This document shows positions 55,569-64,000 of a stretch of 64,000 bases of DNA, in pieces. The DNA lies in NCBI GenBank assembly GCA_965200955.1, contig OZ241742.1:682001-746000 (forward strand), read 5' to 3'. A program made the translations under genes and the position numbers. How positions within the stretch are numbered: position 1 is the stretch's first letter; the number at the start of each line of letters is the position of its first letter. The notes beneath the pieces are model-generated. The model made no database searches. It was not told where the DNA came from and saw only the letters and a program-made list of their open reading frames with translations. The stretch is from Bin80 sp026708685 (GTDB taxonomy: Bacteria; Bacteroidota; Rhodothermia; Rhodothermales; Bin80).

Positions 55569-56951
55569 TTACTTGTCTTCCTCTGGTAAATTCCAATTGA
55601 AATTAGCAAAGGTGTAATACGGTTTAGAACCTGAGAGGCGGCTGATATAAAGAGCTAATTCTCTGAGATGATAGTCTCCCCACATGACACTCTCCCCATA
55701 TGCAATCTTTGATCCTTCTGGGATATAATCCCAACGCCGCGGCCAATGATAAATGCTATGCAGAAGTAGACCTTGATGTTGTGGATCGGTACTCAGATAA
55801 GGGGCTTGAAATAAACTATAAGCGGTCTTACGACCAGCTCTTGTGTATTTGCTTCCTGATTCTCCCATGATTTCACCAAGTCGTAACAACCCCTGAGCAG
55901 CAATGGCTGCCGCAGAACTATCAACAGGCTCCTTATCATTAAATGGATCGGCTTCCCTTCCAGACCAATCCCCTAACTCATATAACCCCGGTGCACCTGT
56001 ATCCCAGTATGGAATTCCACAGGTCGGCGAACTTTCTATGTAGTAGTCAGATGCATACTGCAGCGTCGTCAGTAATTCATCCTCAATGGTTCCGCAACGC
56101 TTTATTATATGCTCTGGCAACATTTTGAAAAACTCCAGCATCTCTGCATATCCTAAAATGATCCAAGCTAATCCACGCGTCCAAGTCGTGAATGGAGAAT
56201 AGCCCTGTTGAGTAGAGAGACATCGAAAGGTCAAGGAACGAGTATTGAAGATGGCCTCATGAGCAACGCGTCCAGATGAAGAATATCCATCCAACGGCTG
56301 ATCCGATGAAACAAGATAGCGAGATGTCGTCCGAATGTGAGCAACAATCCTTTCCAGTAAACAATAACTCTCTCCCTGCTCTCCATGAATAACACCCCCT
56401 AATAAATAGGCAATGGCAAGAGACCTCAGCGACCGTATCGTATCTGCAAAAAGAGAGTGCGGACCATTGAAAGAGTGTACGAATCCATAACCTTCACCAA
56501 GTGCGGTCCACCGATGTGCCTGAACAATTCCACTGGTCAGTAATGCTTGCACATAATATCTACGTTCCCAATCGTAATGAGGACTATACTCTTCATCAAT
56601 GTGACGGAGAAGGTTTCCATAGGTGCTGGTCACGGTAAAACCATGATCGTGGACTCCAAAATCTGTTAGGCGCGGCTCAATCCATTTTTTGGTTGCTTCG
56701 CACCCATAATCATGAATCAGTGGTGATTCAGAAGCCTCCGATTGCAGGATAATAGATCCAATCCTGAAACCTCTTGTCCAATCAGTCCAGTGTTGAGATG
56801 TGTAATGTCCATTACGGGTGAACACCAATGCTTCTGATCCCGAACTATTGCCCGACTCAATAGCACCCAACTTGTGGTCGGAAACAGCCCACATAGTCTT
56901 GATGGGTTGTACAAAATCTTCTAAGGGGATGAGTTTAGTAGTATCAATCAT
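55569..56951 (-). CDS. GH88-like unsaturated glucuronyl hydrolase
   Basis: 460 residues. PVDSSAAAIAAQGLLRLGE and GAPGLYELGDWSGREADP match the catalytic region of GH88 unsaturated glucuronyl hydrolases, and TRGLAWIILGYAEML and FTRNG/WTDWTRGFR fit the alpha/alpha barrel. It would cleave 4,5-unsaturated uronic acids released by polysaccharide lyases. No signal peptide is seen. Its stop codon touches the target duplication of the ISL3 element, so the insertion spared the reading frame by a base. The start overlaps the phosphoesterase stop by eight bases. Confidence 0.78.
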   Translation of the reverse strand: MIDTTKLIPLEDFVQPIKTMWAVSDHKLGAIESGNSSGSEALVFTRNGHYTSQHWTDWTRGFRIGSIILQSEASESPLIHDYGCEATKKWIEPRLTDFGVHDHGFTVTSTYGNLLRHIDEEYSPHYDWERRYYVQALLTSGIVQAHRWTALGEGYGFVHSFNGPHSLFADTIRSLRSLAIAYLLGGVIHGEQGESYCLLERIVAHIRTTSRYLVSSDQPLDGYSSSGRVAHEAIFNTRSLTFRCLSTQQGYSPFTTWTRGLAWIILGYAEMLEFFKMLPEHIIKRCGTIEDELLTTLQYASDYYIESSPTCGIPYWDTGAPGLYELGDWSGREADPFNDKEPVDSSAAAIAAQGLLRLGEIMGESGSKYTRAGRKTAYSLFQAPYLSTDPQHQGLLLHSIYHWPRRWDYIPEGSKIAYGESVMWGDYHLRELALYISRLSGSKPYYTFANFNWNLPEEDK

Positions 56952-57753
56952 GAGTAAAAATCAGTTCAACGGTAGCTGAATGTAATTTCATTTGTTCAAA
57001 TAGATGAGTCTCTGGGTTATATCCATGAATTCGAGTGATAACTCCATGTTCGGTTTTTTCAAGAGAATTCCAGGAATTGAGCCCCATATGGGGTGCACGC
57101 CAGCGATCTGAACATGCAGTACCAGCATAAGAAAATAGCATGTCTTTTCCCGCAATCTGATCGCTACTTGTAAGTGCTATATGCCAATGACCAGCACAAA
57201 TGACATGTACACCATAGGTGGCAGCTGTCGCAAGAAGATTATACCCACCATGTGCTACATCAGAGTTACTATAAAAGAGACTTAGATCAAGTGGATGATG
57301 AGTTGCAAGGATTTTTAATGTGTCTGGTGAACGATTAGAGAAAAATTCTCTGATTCTCGCTTGATGGCGAGCCGTGCATCGGCCGCTTTTAATCGTCAAC
57401 CCATGAGCGGTATTCAATCCAAGTGCGGCTATATTATCTGCTAAGATGTACGGTTCAAGTTCAGGTGAAATCATTTTCTTATAACGCCTCAATGGATTGA
57501 AAACCCTGAGATCTGGACGATGCCACCACGCGTGAACATCATGGTTGCCTGGGACGACCAGATGGGGGATCGGTAGATTTTGGAAAAATTGATTCGCCTG
57601 AATAAACTCAGATTTTCGTGCACGTTGAGTTAGATCGCCAGTAACCAAAACAAGATCACATCGATAGTCAATGATGCTTTGAATCAGATCCTCTACGACA
57701 TGTTCATAGGAAATCCTGCCAAAATGCAGATCGCTAATGTGTGCAATCCTCAT
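56944..57753 (-). CDS. Calcineurin-like metallophosphoesterase
   Basis: 269 residues from ATG 57753. Metal-binding blocks are AHISDLHFGR (D-x-H), VLVTGDLTQRA (GD), VPGNHDVHAWW (GNHD), ATHHPLDLS and CAGHWHIALT (GHxH). The family acts on nucleotides, phospholipids or nucleic acid; substrate unknown. It overlaps the GH88-like gene by eight bases, so the two form an operon, with the promoter in 57754-58006. Confidence 0.9.
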   Translation of the reverse strand: MRIAHISDLHFGRISYEHVVEDLIQSIIDYRCDLVLVTGDLTQRARKSEFIQANQFFQNLPIPHLVVPGNHDVHAWWHRPDLRVFNPLRRYKKMISPELEPYILADNIAALGLNTAHGLTIKSGRCTARHQARIREFFSNRSPDTLKILATHHPLDLSLFYSNSDVAHGGYNLLATAATYGVHVICAGHWHIALTSSDQIAGKDMLFSYAGTACSDRWRAPHMGLNSWNSLEKTEHGVITRIHGYNPETHLFEQMKLHSATVELIFTHD

Positions 57754-58006
57754 CAAAAAACCTGCTGAGCTCGCTTACATTGATCAACTCTTCTTATCCA
57801 TTGAGTTGAGTAAATACTCATCCATTCAATGGAAATAATAGGATTCGTATAATGAAACACGGATTAACTGATTTTAAGCCCCTACAGAATCGCAATCCAT
57901 TCAGACAAGAGGAATACATACCATCCAATAGGTAGCCATCTAACTCCGTAGCCATTACAAAATTCTCACAAAACAACCGATGAAGAATGGTCAACCCAGT
58001 CAATTG
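57754..58006. other. Intergenic region, nothing recognised
   Basis: About 250 bases between the end of pdhC and the phosphoesterase start. No terminator hairpin with a T-run is apparent on the minus strand. Confidence 0.35.
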
Positions 58007-59278
58007 CTATAAAAGTAAACTCACAGGATTCTCCAATAACTCCTTCAAAGTGGACATAAACCGTGCACCAACTGCTCCATCTACGACGCGATGATCACAA
58101 GAAAGGGTGAGCTTCATTCGTTTACCAGCAACGACCGCACCATCTTCAACCACGGGTACATCACGAATGGAACCTATGGCAAGAATGCAAGCATTCGGAG
58201 GATTAATGATTGCAGTGAACGATTCAATTCCAAACATACCAAGGTTACTAGTTGTGAAGGTGGAACCTTCCATTTCTGAGAGATCCAATTGTTTGTCTCG
58301 GGCACGTGTAGCCAGTGCCTGAATTTCCAGTCCAATCGTTGAGACACTCTTTAAGTGAGCATCTCGGACGACAGGAGTGACAAGGCCATCATCAATGGCA
58401 ACAGCGATGCCGACATCTACATAATTGTATCGGTGAATAACACCATCTTCGGACGCATAGGTCACATTCACATCGGGATGCATGATCAAACCACTTGCAC
58501 ATGCTTTGGTAATAAAGTCGTTGAACGAAACTTTAAAGCCACTGGATTTTTCAAGATACTCATTCACCGTCTGACGCTGGGCGATTAACGCAGCAACATC
58601 CACATCAGCATTCAAATAGAAGTGAGGCGAGGTGTATTTACTTTCAGCCAGCCGTCTGGCAATGGTCTTACGCATAGAAGAGATGCGAATACTTTCATAT
58701 CCACGTTCTGCAGACACGGGGACTTGAGGAGATGGTAGACTCGGTTTCAAGACATGAGTGCGGTCAATCTCGGCTTGAATGTCTCGTTTAATAATACGCC
58801 CTGATGGGCCAGACCCCATGACATCCACGAGCTTGAGCCCGTGATCGGTCGCCATGCGTTTTGCTAATGGCGACGCTTTGGTGCGACCATTGGTAGAAGA
58901 TGACTCTTGTGGAGATGCTGCAGGCTGATGCGTTGCTGCTTGCACAACAGCGGGTGGAGCTTCATTGGACGAATCTGGCGTTGATGATGAGTCTACGCCA
59001 TTTGACTGATACTCTTTCAGAAGTTCTGCAATATCTTCGCCGGCATCTCCAAGGACAGCAATCAATCCTCCTAAGGGAAGAGCATCTCCAGTATTGGCTA
59101 CTTTTTTGAGCAAGACACCATCATCGTAGGCTTCCACATCCATGGTGGCTTTGTCTGTCTCTACCAGAGCAATCACATCTCCGGCAGAAACTTTGTCGCC
59201 TTCCTCAACAGACCATTCTACGAGGATACCCTCTTCCATGGTATCCGTCAGCTTGGGCATTTCTATGGCAATCGGCAT
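58007..59278 (-). CDS. pdhC: Pyruvate dehydrogenase E2 (dihydrolipoamide acetyltransferase)
   Basis: About 423 residues from ATG 59278, giving MPIAIEMPKLTDTMEEG. One lipoyl domain (VETDKATMDVEAY, lipoyl lysine), a linker rich in serine, proline and alanine, an E3-binding domain (KASPLAKRMATDHGLKL, GPSGRIIKRDI) and the catalytic domain ending with CDHRVVDGAVGARF (His-Asp active site). It transfers the acetyl group from lipoamide to CoA. It is the last gene of pdhA-pdhB-pdhC. E3 (lpd) is not in the window. Confidence 0.94.
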   Translation of the reverse strand: MPIAIEMPKLTDTMEEGILVEWSVEEGDKVSAGDVIALVETDKATMDVEAYDDGVLLKKVANTGDALPLGGLIAVLGDAGEDIAELLKEYQSNGVDSSSTPDSSNEAPPAVVQAATHQPAASPQESSSTNGRTKASPLAKRMATDHGLKLVDVMGSGPSGRIIKRDIQAEIDRTHVLKPSLPSPQVPVSAERGYESIRISSMRKTIARRLAESKYTSPHFYLNADVDVAALIAQRQTVNEYLEKSSGFKVSFNDFITKACASGLIMHPDVNVTYASEDGVIHRYNYVDVGIAVAIDDGLVTPVVRDAHLKSVSTIGLEIQALATRARDKQLDLSEMEGSTFTTSNLGMFGIESFTAIINPPNACILAIGSIRDVPVVEDGAVVAGKRMKLTLSCDHRVVDGAVGARFMSTLKELLENPVSLLL

Positions 59279-59301
59279 TCGTGAGTATAGGTTGGTTGGG
59301 T

Positions 59302-60285
59302 TCAATTCAGATACATGACCTGGCGGCAGGCATGATAGACATCCTCTGCACTCGGCATGTAATACTCAATCAGGCTTTTGGCATAGGGAGCAGGTGTATC
59401 CTTGGCAGTGACCCGATGAACGGGTGCATCAAGGTCATCAAATGCACGGGCCTGAATCTGGAAAGCAACTTCAGAGGCAACACTTGCAAAAGGATTGCTT
59501 TCATCAACAATCACACAACGGTTTGTTTTTTTGACTGAATGGATGACTGTATCCCAGTCAAAGGGACGAATGGTACGCGGATCAATGACTTCCGCAGCAT
59601 AGCCATCCTTGGCAAGCATGTCGGCGGCTTCCAGTGCTCTCCAGTAACTTTTGTTATGTCCGATAATCGTTACCGCATCTCCCTCACGGGCAATTCGTGC
59701 TTTGCCAATCGGGATGGTATAGTCCTCGGCTTCAGATACCTCCCCACGCATTCCATACATGAATTCACTTTCCAGAAAAACAACGGGATCATCATCACGA
59801 ATGGCAGATTTAAGGAGTCCCTTCGCATCATCCGGGTTCGAAATGGAAATCACCTTGAGACCTGGAAAACAGCTGTACAGGGCTTCGACAGAGGTGTTGT
59901 GCGTGGCCGCCAGTTGCCCTGCGGCACCATTGGGTCCGCGAAAGACAATCGGGAATGAAAACTGTCCACCCGACATGTACCTGATCTTGGCTGCATTGTT
60001 GATGATCTGATCAATCGCGACAAATGCGAAGTTCCAAGTCATAAACTCAATGATCGGGCGAAGCCCGTTCATGGCAGCTCCGAGGCCAAGTCCGGCAAAA
60101 CCATTTTCACTGATGGGCGTGTCAATGACGCGCCGTTCACCATACCTCTCGCGCAAGCCCTCACTGACCTTGTAGGCACCGTTGTATTCGGCTACTTCCT
60201 CTCCCATGAGGAAGATGTCTTCATCTCGGTCCATCTCTTCCACCATCGCTGCACGAATGGCTTCACGTAGTTGTAATTCTGCCAT
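59302..60285 (-). CDS. pdhB: Pyruvate dehydrogenase E1 beta subunit
   Basis: 327 residues. Conserved blocks are MGEEVAEYNGAYKVSEGL, VIDTPISENGFAGLGLGAAM and IEFMTWNFAF, with the family C-terminal DPRTIRPFDW. With pdhA it decarboxylates pyruvate using thiamine diphosphate. It starts three bases after the pdhA stop. Confidence 0.95.
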   Translation of the reverse strand: MAELQLREAIRAAMVEEMDRDEDIFLMGEEVAEYNGAYKVSEGLRERYGERRVIDTPISENGFAGLGLGAAMNGLRPIIEFMTWNFAFVAIDQIINNAAKIRYMSGGQFSFPIVFRGPNGAAGQLAATHNTSVEALYSCFPGLKVISISNPDDAKGLLKSAIRDDDPVVFLESEFMYGMRGEVSEAEDYTIPIGKARIAREGDAVTIIGHNKSYWRALEAADMLAKDGYAAEVIDPRTIRPFDWDTVIHSVKKTNRCVIVDESNPFASVASEVAFQIQARAFDDLDAPVHRVTAKDTPAPYAKSLIEYYMPSAEDVYHACRQVMYLN

Positions 60286-60288
60286 GGA

Positions 60289-61395
60289 TTAATGCGTTAA
60301 AAAAGGAAAATCTTTTTGGGTATATACATCCTCATAAATCGCCTCGGGCGGAGGCATGGGGCTCTCATCAGCAAATGTAACCGATGCACTGACTTCGGCT
60401 TTCACCTCTACATCCAAAACATCTAGGGCTTCAACAGTGATCAGATTGTTTTCAAGGATATAGCTCTTGAGGCGAAGAATGGGGTCTTCATTCTTCTTCT
60501 GCTCCAGTTCATCTTTGGTTCGATACTTTCCAGGGTCACTCATGGAATGGCCTCTATATCGATAGGTGCGGATTTCTACAAGAGAAGGCTGTCCCTCGCG
60601 GGCAAGTGCGACATGGTCTCGCATGGACTGACAAACACTGAAGACATCCATCCCGTCTACCAGAGACCCAGGCATTGCGTAAGAAACCCCCTGCTTAAAA
60701 AGATCAGTTTCTGCTGCCGCGCGATCCACTGCGGTTCCCATAGCATACTCATTGTTTTCGATGACATATACAACGGGTAGTTTGTAGAGAGATGCCAAAT
60801 TCAGTGTTTCGTGAAAGGAACCCTGCCAAACAGCACCGTCTCCGATATAACAGATACAGACCCCTTGATCTTCACGATATTTATGAGCAAAGGCAATACC
60901 AGATGCCAGAGGAATATGAGCACCAACAATCCCGTGACCTCCAAACATACGCTTCTCCTTGCTGAAAAAATGCATGGATCCACCTTTTCCATTGGAGCAT
61001 CCATCCACGCGCCCAAACAATTCAGCCATACATTCGTTAGAGGACATTCCAACAGCGAGAGCAATCCCATGATCTCGGTATGCGGTGATGACTGAATCAA
61101 GTCCTGACTTGAGTGCATAGACCGAACCCGTTGAGATGGCCTCCTGACCAATATATAAGTGTAAAAAACCACCAATTTTTTGTCTGCCATACATCTGAGC
61201 AGAACGCTCCTCAAAGCGTCGCTGAAGAAGCATATTGCGATACATGTCCCTTACATCTGCAACGCTCAATCCAAGGTCCGAATGAGTAAAACGGTCACCT
61301 GGGTAATGCCTAAAGGTCAGCTGGGTCTCTATGGTTTCATAGGAGATATCGGGCAAACCGTTGGTTGCGACTGCACGTTTCTTCGTCACTGCCAT
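60289..61395 (-). CDS. pdhA: Pyruvate dehydrogenase E1 alpha subunit
   Basis: 368 residues. The thiamine diphosphate motif is CYIGDGAVWQGSFHETLNLASLYKLPVVYVIENN (GDG...NN), GSMHFFSKEKRMFGGHGIVG is the upstream pocket, and YRYRGHSMSDPGKYR is the loop that is phosphorylated in mitochondrial enzymes. It is the first gene of the three-gene operon, with the promoter in 61396-61497, which is shared with the divergent glycosyltransferase gene. Confidence 0.96.
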   Translation of the reverse strand: MAVTKKRAVATNGLPDISYETIETQLTFRHYPGDRFTHSDLGLSVADVRDMYRNMLLQRRFEERSAQMYGRQKIGGFLHLYIGQEAISTGSVYALKSGLDSVITAYRDHGIALAVGMSSNECMAELFGRVDGCSNGKGGSMHFFSKEKRMFGGHGIVGAHIPLASGIAFAHKYREDQGVCICYIGDGAVWQGSFHETLNLASLYKLPVVYVIENNEYAMGTAVDRAAAETDLFKQGVSYAMPGSLVDGMDVFSVCQSMRDHVALAREGQPSLVEIRTYRYRGHSMSDPGKYRTKDELEQKKNEDPILRLKSYILENNLITVEALDVLDVEVKAEVSASVTFADESPMPPPEAIYEDVYTQKDFPFLTH

Positions 61396-61497
61396 ATGAT
61401 TAGAAAAAGTCTATAATTGTCTTGTAATGATAAGTACAACCCATGTCTACGATTTCAAAGGCCTTTGGATCCATAAGAGTTCTCATTTTGCTCTAAA

Positions 61498-62226
61498 ATG
61501 ATGAATCATACGCTCGCCATCATCCCAACGTACAACGAAGCGGACAATATTGCCGTCGCATTAGAGCGGGTGATGCGCCTACCGCTGGAGGTGAATGTCC
61601 TTGTTGTAGATGATGGATCTCCAGATGGTACGGCAGATATTGTACGCCAAGCCCAAGCAGATTTTCCCGACAGAATTGAATTGATTGAGCGCACAGGAAA
61701 ACTTGGGTTAGGAACCGCCTATCTGCTCGGATTTGCTCATGCACTCAAGCATGGCTATCAGGTGATCTGTAACATGGATGCAGACTTGTCACACAACCCC
61801 GATGATCTGCCAACCCTGGTGAATGCCATCCACACCGATCAGTGTGATCTTGCGATTGGATCACGATACATAGGGGGAGTGCGGGTGGTTGACTGGCCCC
61901 TCAGTAGACTCCTGTTGAGCTACTGTGCTGGTTTTTACACCCGCGTCATCACTCGACTGCCCGTCCGTGATGTGACAGCAGGATTTTTGGCCTATCACCG
62001 TCAAGTTTTGGAATCCATTGATCTTGATGCCGTTCGGAGCAATGGATATTCATTTCTCATTGAGATGAAGTATCGCTCTTGGAAAAAAGGCTTTCGCTTG
62101 TTTGAGATTCCAATTACCTTCACCGAACGAACCGAAGGCCAAAGCAAAATGAGCCGTGCGATCATTCGTGAGGCAGCGTTCAAAGTATGGGAACTGCGTC
62201 TTCGTTCTCTTTTTGGCACACTTTAA
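61498..62226 (+). CDS. Polyprenol-phosphate mannose/glucose synthase-like GT2
   Basis: 242 residues. AIIPTYNEADNIAVALERV opens a GT-A fold, VDDGSPDGTADIV and NMDADLSHNPDDLPTL (DxD) bind the sugar nucleotide, and ITFTERTEGQSKMS is the family C-terminal block. It resembles dolichol-phosphate mannosyltransferases without a membrane tail. It loads a sugar on polyprenyl phosphate for envelope glycan assembly. Confidence 0.9.
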   Translation: MMNHTLAIIPTYNEADNIAVALERVMRLPLEVNVLVVDDGSPDGTADIVRQAQADFPDRIELIERTGKLGLGTAYLLGFAHALKHGYQVICNMDADLSHNPDDLPTLVNAIHTDQCDLAIGSRYIGGVRVVDWPLSRLLLSYCAGFYTRVITRLPVRDVTAGFLAYHRQVLESIDLDAVRSNGYSFLIEMKYRSWKKGFRLFEIPITFTERTEGQSKMSRAIIREAAFKVWELRLRSLFGTL

Positions 62227-62258
62227 ATCTACTCTAACTATTCATTCATTGATTCATC

Positions 62259-63530
62259 ATGCCGTTTACGCATTTAGAATTGCCCACATCTGGAGAACCC
62301 ATTGACTTTTCTGATGGGAACCTCCATGTTCCCGATCATCCGATTATTCCATTCATTGAAGGAGATGGAATTGGACCCGACATATGGGCCGCCGCCCGTT
62401 ATGTACTTGATCAGGCTGTCACCTATGCCTATGGAAATGACCGCCAGATTCACTGGTTTGAGATTTATGCAGGTGACAAGGCTCACCAGAGATTTCAAGA
62501 GTGGCTCCCCCAAGATACTCTGCAGGCCATTCGTGACTATCGGGTCGCCATCAAGGGCCCCCTTACGACCCCCGTTGGTGGTGGTATTCGTAGTCTGAAC
62601 GTTGCACTACGCCAACAGCTGGATCTCTGTGCATGCGTCCGACCGACTCGTTATTTTCAGGGAGTCCCTTCGCCAGTTCTCAATCCTGAATTCATTGACA
62701 TGATCATCTTTCGCGAAAATGCTGAAGATATCTACGCTGGAATAGAGTTTGAAGATGGAACTGCTGAACTGCAGAGATTCATGGATCTGTTCAAGGAAGC
62801 ATTTCCTGATCATTTTTCCAAAATCCGCTTTCCCCATAGTAGCGGCATCGGTATCAAGCCTATCTCCGAAGAGGGGACTCAGCGCATCGTGCGGGCTGCG
62901 ATTCAACATGCCATTGACGAGCACAAGCCCAGTGTGACCATCGTCCACAAGGGGAATATCATGAAATACACCGAGGGTGCATTTCGCGATTGGGGCTACA
63001 AGGTTGCAGCACAGCAGTTTGGTGCTCAACCCTTGGACGGTGGACCTTGGCATGTACTTCGCCACAACGGACACGAGGTCATCATCAAGGATGTGATTGC
63101 TGACGCTTTTCTGCAGCAGATTCTTACGCGCCCCAAAGAGTACAGCGTGATTGTGACCATGAATCTCAACGGGGATTATATATCCGATGCCCTAGCTGCC
63201 CAGGTGGGCGGAATTGGAATTGCACCTGGTGCGAACATCAACTACGATTCTGGCTTGGCTCTTTTTGAAGCCACTCATGGAACTGCTCCCAAATATGCAG
63301 GTCTTGACAAGGTGAACCCCAGCTCCGTGCTCCTTTCGGGAGAAATGATGCTTCGCCATCTTGGTTGGAAAGAAGCTGCCGATGCGGTGATTCATTGTGT
63401 GGAAACGACCATTGCACAGAAACGAGTCACCTATGATTTTCATCGTCTCATGGACAATGCCACTCTTTTGAGTTGCAGTGCCTTTGCAAAAGCACTGGTC
63501 GAAAATTTAGGTGCAACCACTTTGGACTAA
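62259..63530 (+). CDS. icd: NADP-dependent isocitrate dehydrogenase
   Basis: 423 residues. IPFIEGDGIGPDIWAAA is the N-terminal signature, KGPLTTPVGGGIRSLNVALRQ is the substrate serine loop, IIFRENAEDIYAGIEF follows, then VTIVHKGNIMKYTEG, IVTMNLNGDYISD and ATHGTAPKYAG (metal and cofactor region). It matches the bacterial homodimeric ICDH type. It oxidises isocitrate to 2-oxoglutarate in the citrate cycle. Confidence 0.96.
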   Translation: MPFTHLELPTSGEPIDFSDGNLHVPDHPIIPFIEGDGIGPDIWAAARYVLDQAVTYAYGNDRQIHWFEIYAGDKAHQRFQEWLPQDTLQAIRDYRVAIKGPLTTPVGGGIRSLNVALRQQLDLCACVRPTRYFQGVPSPVLNPEFIDMIIFRENAEDIYAGIEFEDGTAELQRFMDLFKEAFPDHFSKIRFPHSSGIGIKPISEEGTQRIVRAAIQHAIDEHKPSVTIVHKGNIMKYTEGAFRDWGYKVAAQQFGAQPLDGGPWHVLRHNGHEVIIKDVIADAFLQQILTRPKEYSVIVTMNLNGDYISDALAAQVGGIGIAPGANINYDSGLALFEATHGTAPKYAGLDKVNPSSVLLSGEMMLRHLGWKEAADAVIHCVETTIAQKRVTYDFHRLMDNATLLSCSAFAKALVENLGATTLD

Positions 63531-63653
63531 AAAATACCCGAATCTACATTCCATACGAATTCCGATCCGTCATTCGTTTATGGATTTTTTGTGATGGCAC
63601 TCATTGTGGAGTTTCGCGTTGAAGTGCGGTTCAACTGATCATCATCACTCTTT
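63531..63653. other. Short intergenic region before the ABC gene
   Basis: About 120 bases. AT-rich, no hairpin terminator clearly seen. Confidence 0.35.
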
Positions 63654-64000
63654 ATGATTGAAGTTCAAAATCTTAGCAAGTCCTACGGCAGTGTTGAGGC
63701 CGTAAAATCCATCTCCTTTGAGGTAAGTCAGGGAGAGGTGGTTGGTTTTCTTGGACCCAATGGTGCAGGAAAATCGACGACCATGAAAATCATGACGGGT
63801 TACCTTCCACCCAACGAAGGAACCGTTCTTGTGGATGGTATTGATATCCGAGAGGACGCTCTTCCCGTCCGTGAAAAGATTGGGTATCTCCCAGAGAGCA
63901 CCCCTCTTTATTCTGACATGGTCACCTATGACTATCTAGAATTCGTCGCGGCCATGCGTGGGGTTGCTTCCAGTGACCGTGCAAGTCGGATTCGGGCGAT
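63654..64000 (+). CDS. ABC transporter ATP-binding protein, GldA-like, cut by the window edge
   Basis: 115 residues from ATG 63654. MIEVQNLSKSYGSVEAVKS, Walker A GPNGAGKSTTMKIMTG and the Q-loop region IGYLPESTPLYSDM are present. The Walker B part lies beyond the window. The sequence resembles GldA, the ATPase of the gliding or secretion exporter of Bacteroidota, or an ABC-2-type transporter. Confidence 0.9.
   Translation, partial: MIEVQNLSKSYGSVEAVKSISFEVSQGEVVGFLGPNGAGKSTTMKIMTGYLPPNEGTVLVDGIDIREDALPVREKIGYLPESTPLYSDMVTYDYLEFVAAMRGVASSDRASRIRA

Overview
The window reads as a chromosomal segment of a free-living or host-associated heterotroph of the Bacteroidota/Rhodothermota/Balneolota kind. 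That is an inference from gene content (the DUF1015-serA-serC cluster, a GldA-like ABC ATPase, a three-gene proton-translocating transhydrogenase, a Bacteroidota-length LepB), from moderate G+C, and from the near absence of strong Shine-Dalgarno sequences. Genes are densely packed and many neighbours overlap as TAATG, TGATG or ATGA.

Layout. 0-2 kb: remnants and an rtcB-like gene cut by one in-frame amber codon. 2-9 kb (minus): pntAA-pntAB-pntB-thioesterase and DUF1015-serA-serC. 9 kb: an initiator tRNA gene interrupted by a 268-nt group I intron, followed by a terminator. 9.7-23.4 kb: dTDP-glucose dehydratase, HAD and LMW phosphatases, a small retropepsin-like protease pair, xseA and xseB, a YjbQ-type protein, a K+ channel, an L,D-transpeptidase, lepB and lepA. 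23.5-29 kb: tRNA-Leu, tRNA-Asn, an AlbA_2-type protein carrying a perfect 21-bp tandem repeat, a GntP permease and ilvD.

29-40.5 kb is a defence-like accessory island. It holds a three-Cys (DUF5131)/TcmP operon whose tcmP is split by an IS110/IS1111-type element. Next comes a restriction-modification-like cassette (ParB-like protein, two adenine-methylase-like proteins, GIY-YIG-helicase) that has been tandemly duplicated and has decayed in a complementary way. 40.7-46.5 kb is a translationally coupled operon led by dnaE, which contains a 158-residue mini-intein. 46.7-55.6 kb is a second accessory stretch: a Panacea/membrane-protein pair (possible toxin-antitoxin), a Sel1 protein behind a C10 tract, ribE, a frameshifted Fic gene, a GHKL ATPase-nuclease resembling BbrUII/HgiDII-type enzymes, and an intact ISL3 element with an 8-bp target duplication. 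55.6-64 kb returns to core metabolism: a GH88-like hydrolase, a phosphoesterase, pdhC-pdhB-pdhA, a dolichol-phosphate-mannose-synthase-like transferase, isocitrate dehydrogenase and the start of a GldA-like ABC ATPase.

The most notable points are two endonuclease-free self-splicing elements in essential genes (group I intron in initiator tRNA, mini-intein in DnaE), the duplicated and half-decayed four-component restriction-like system, the IS1111-type element with a structured 3' noncoding end that may encode a bridge RNA, and the candidate Panacea toxin-antitoxin pair. All functional calls rest on motif recognition by eye; no database search was run.
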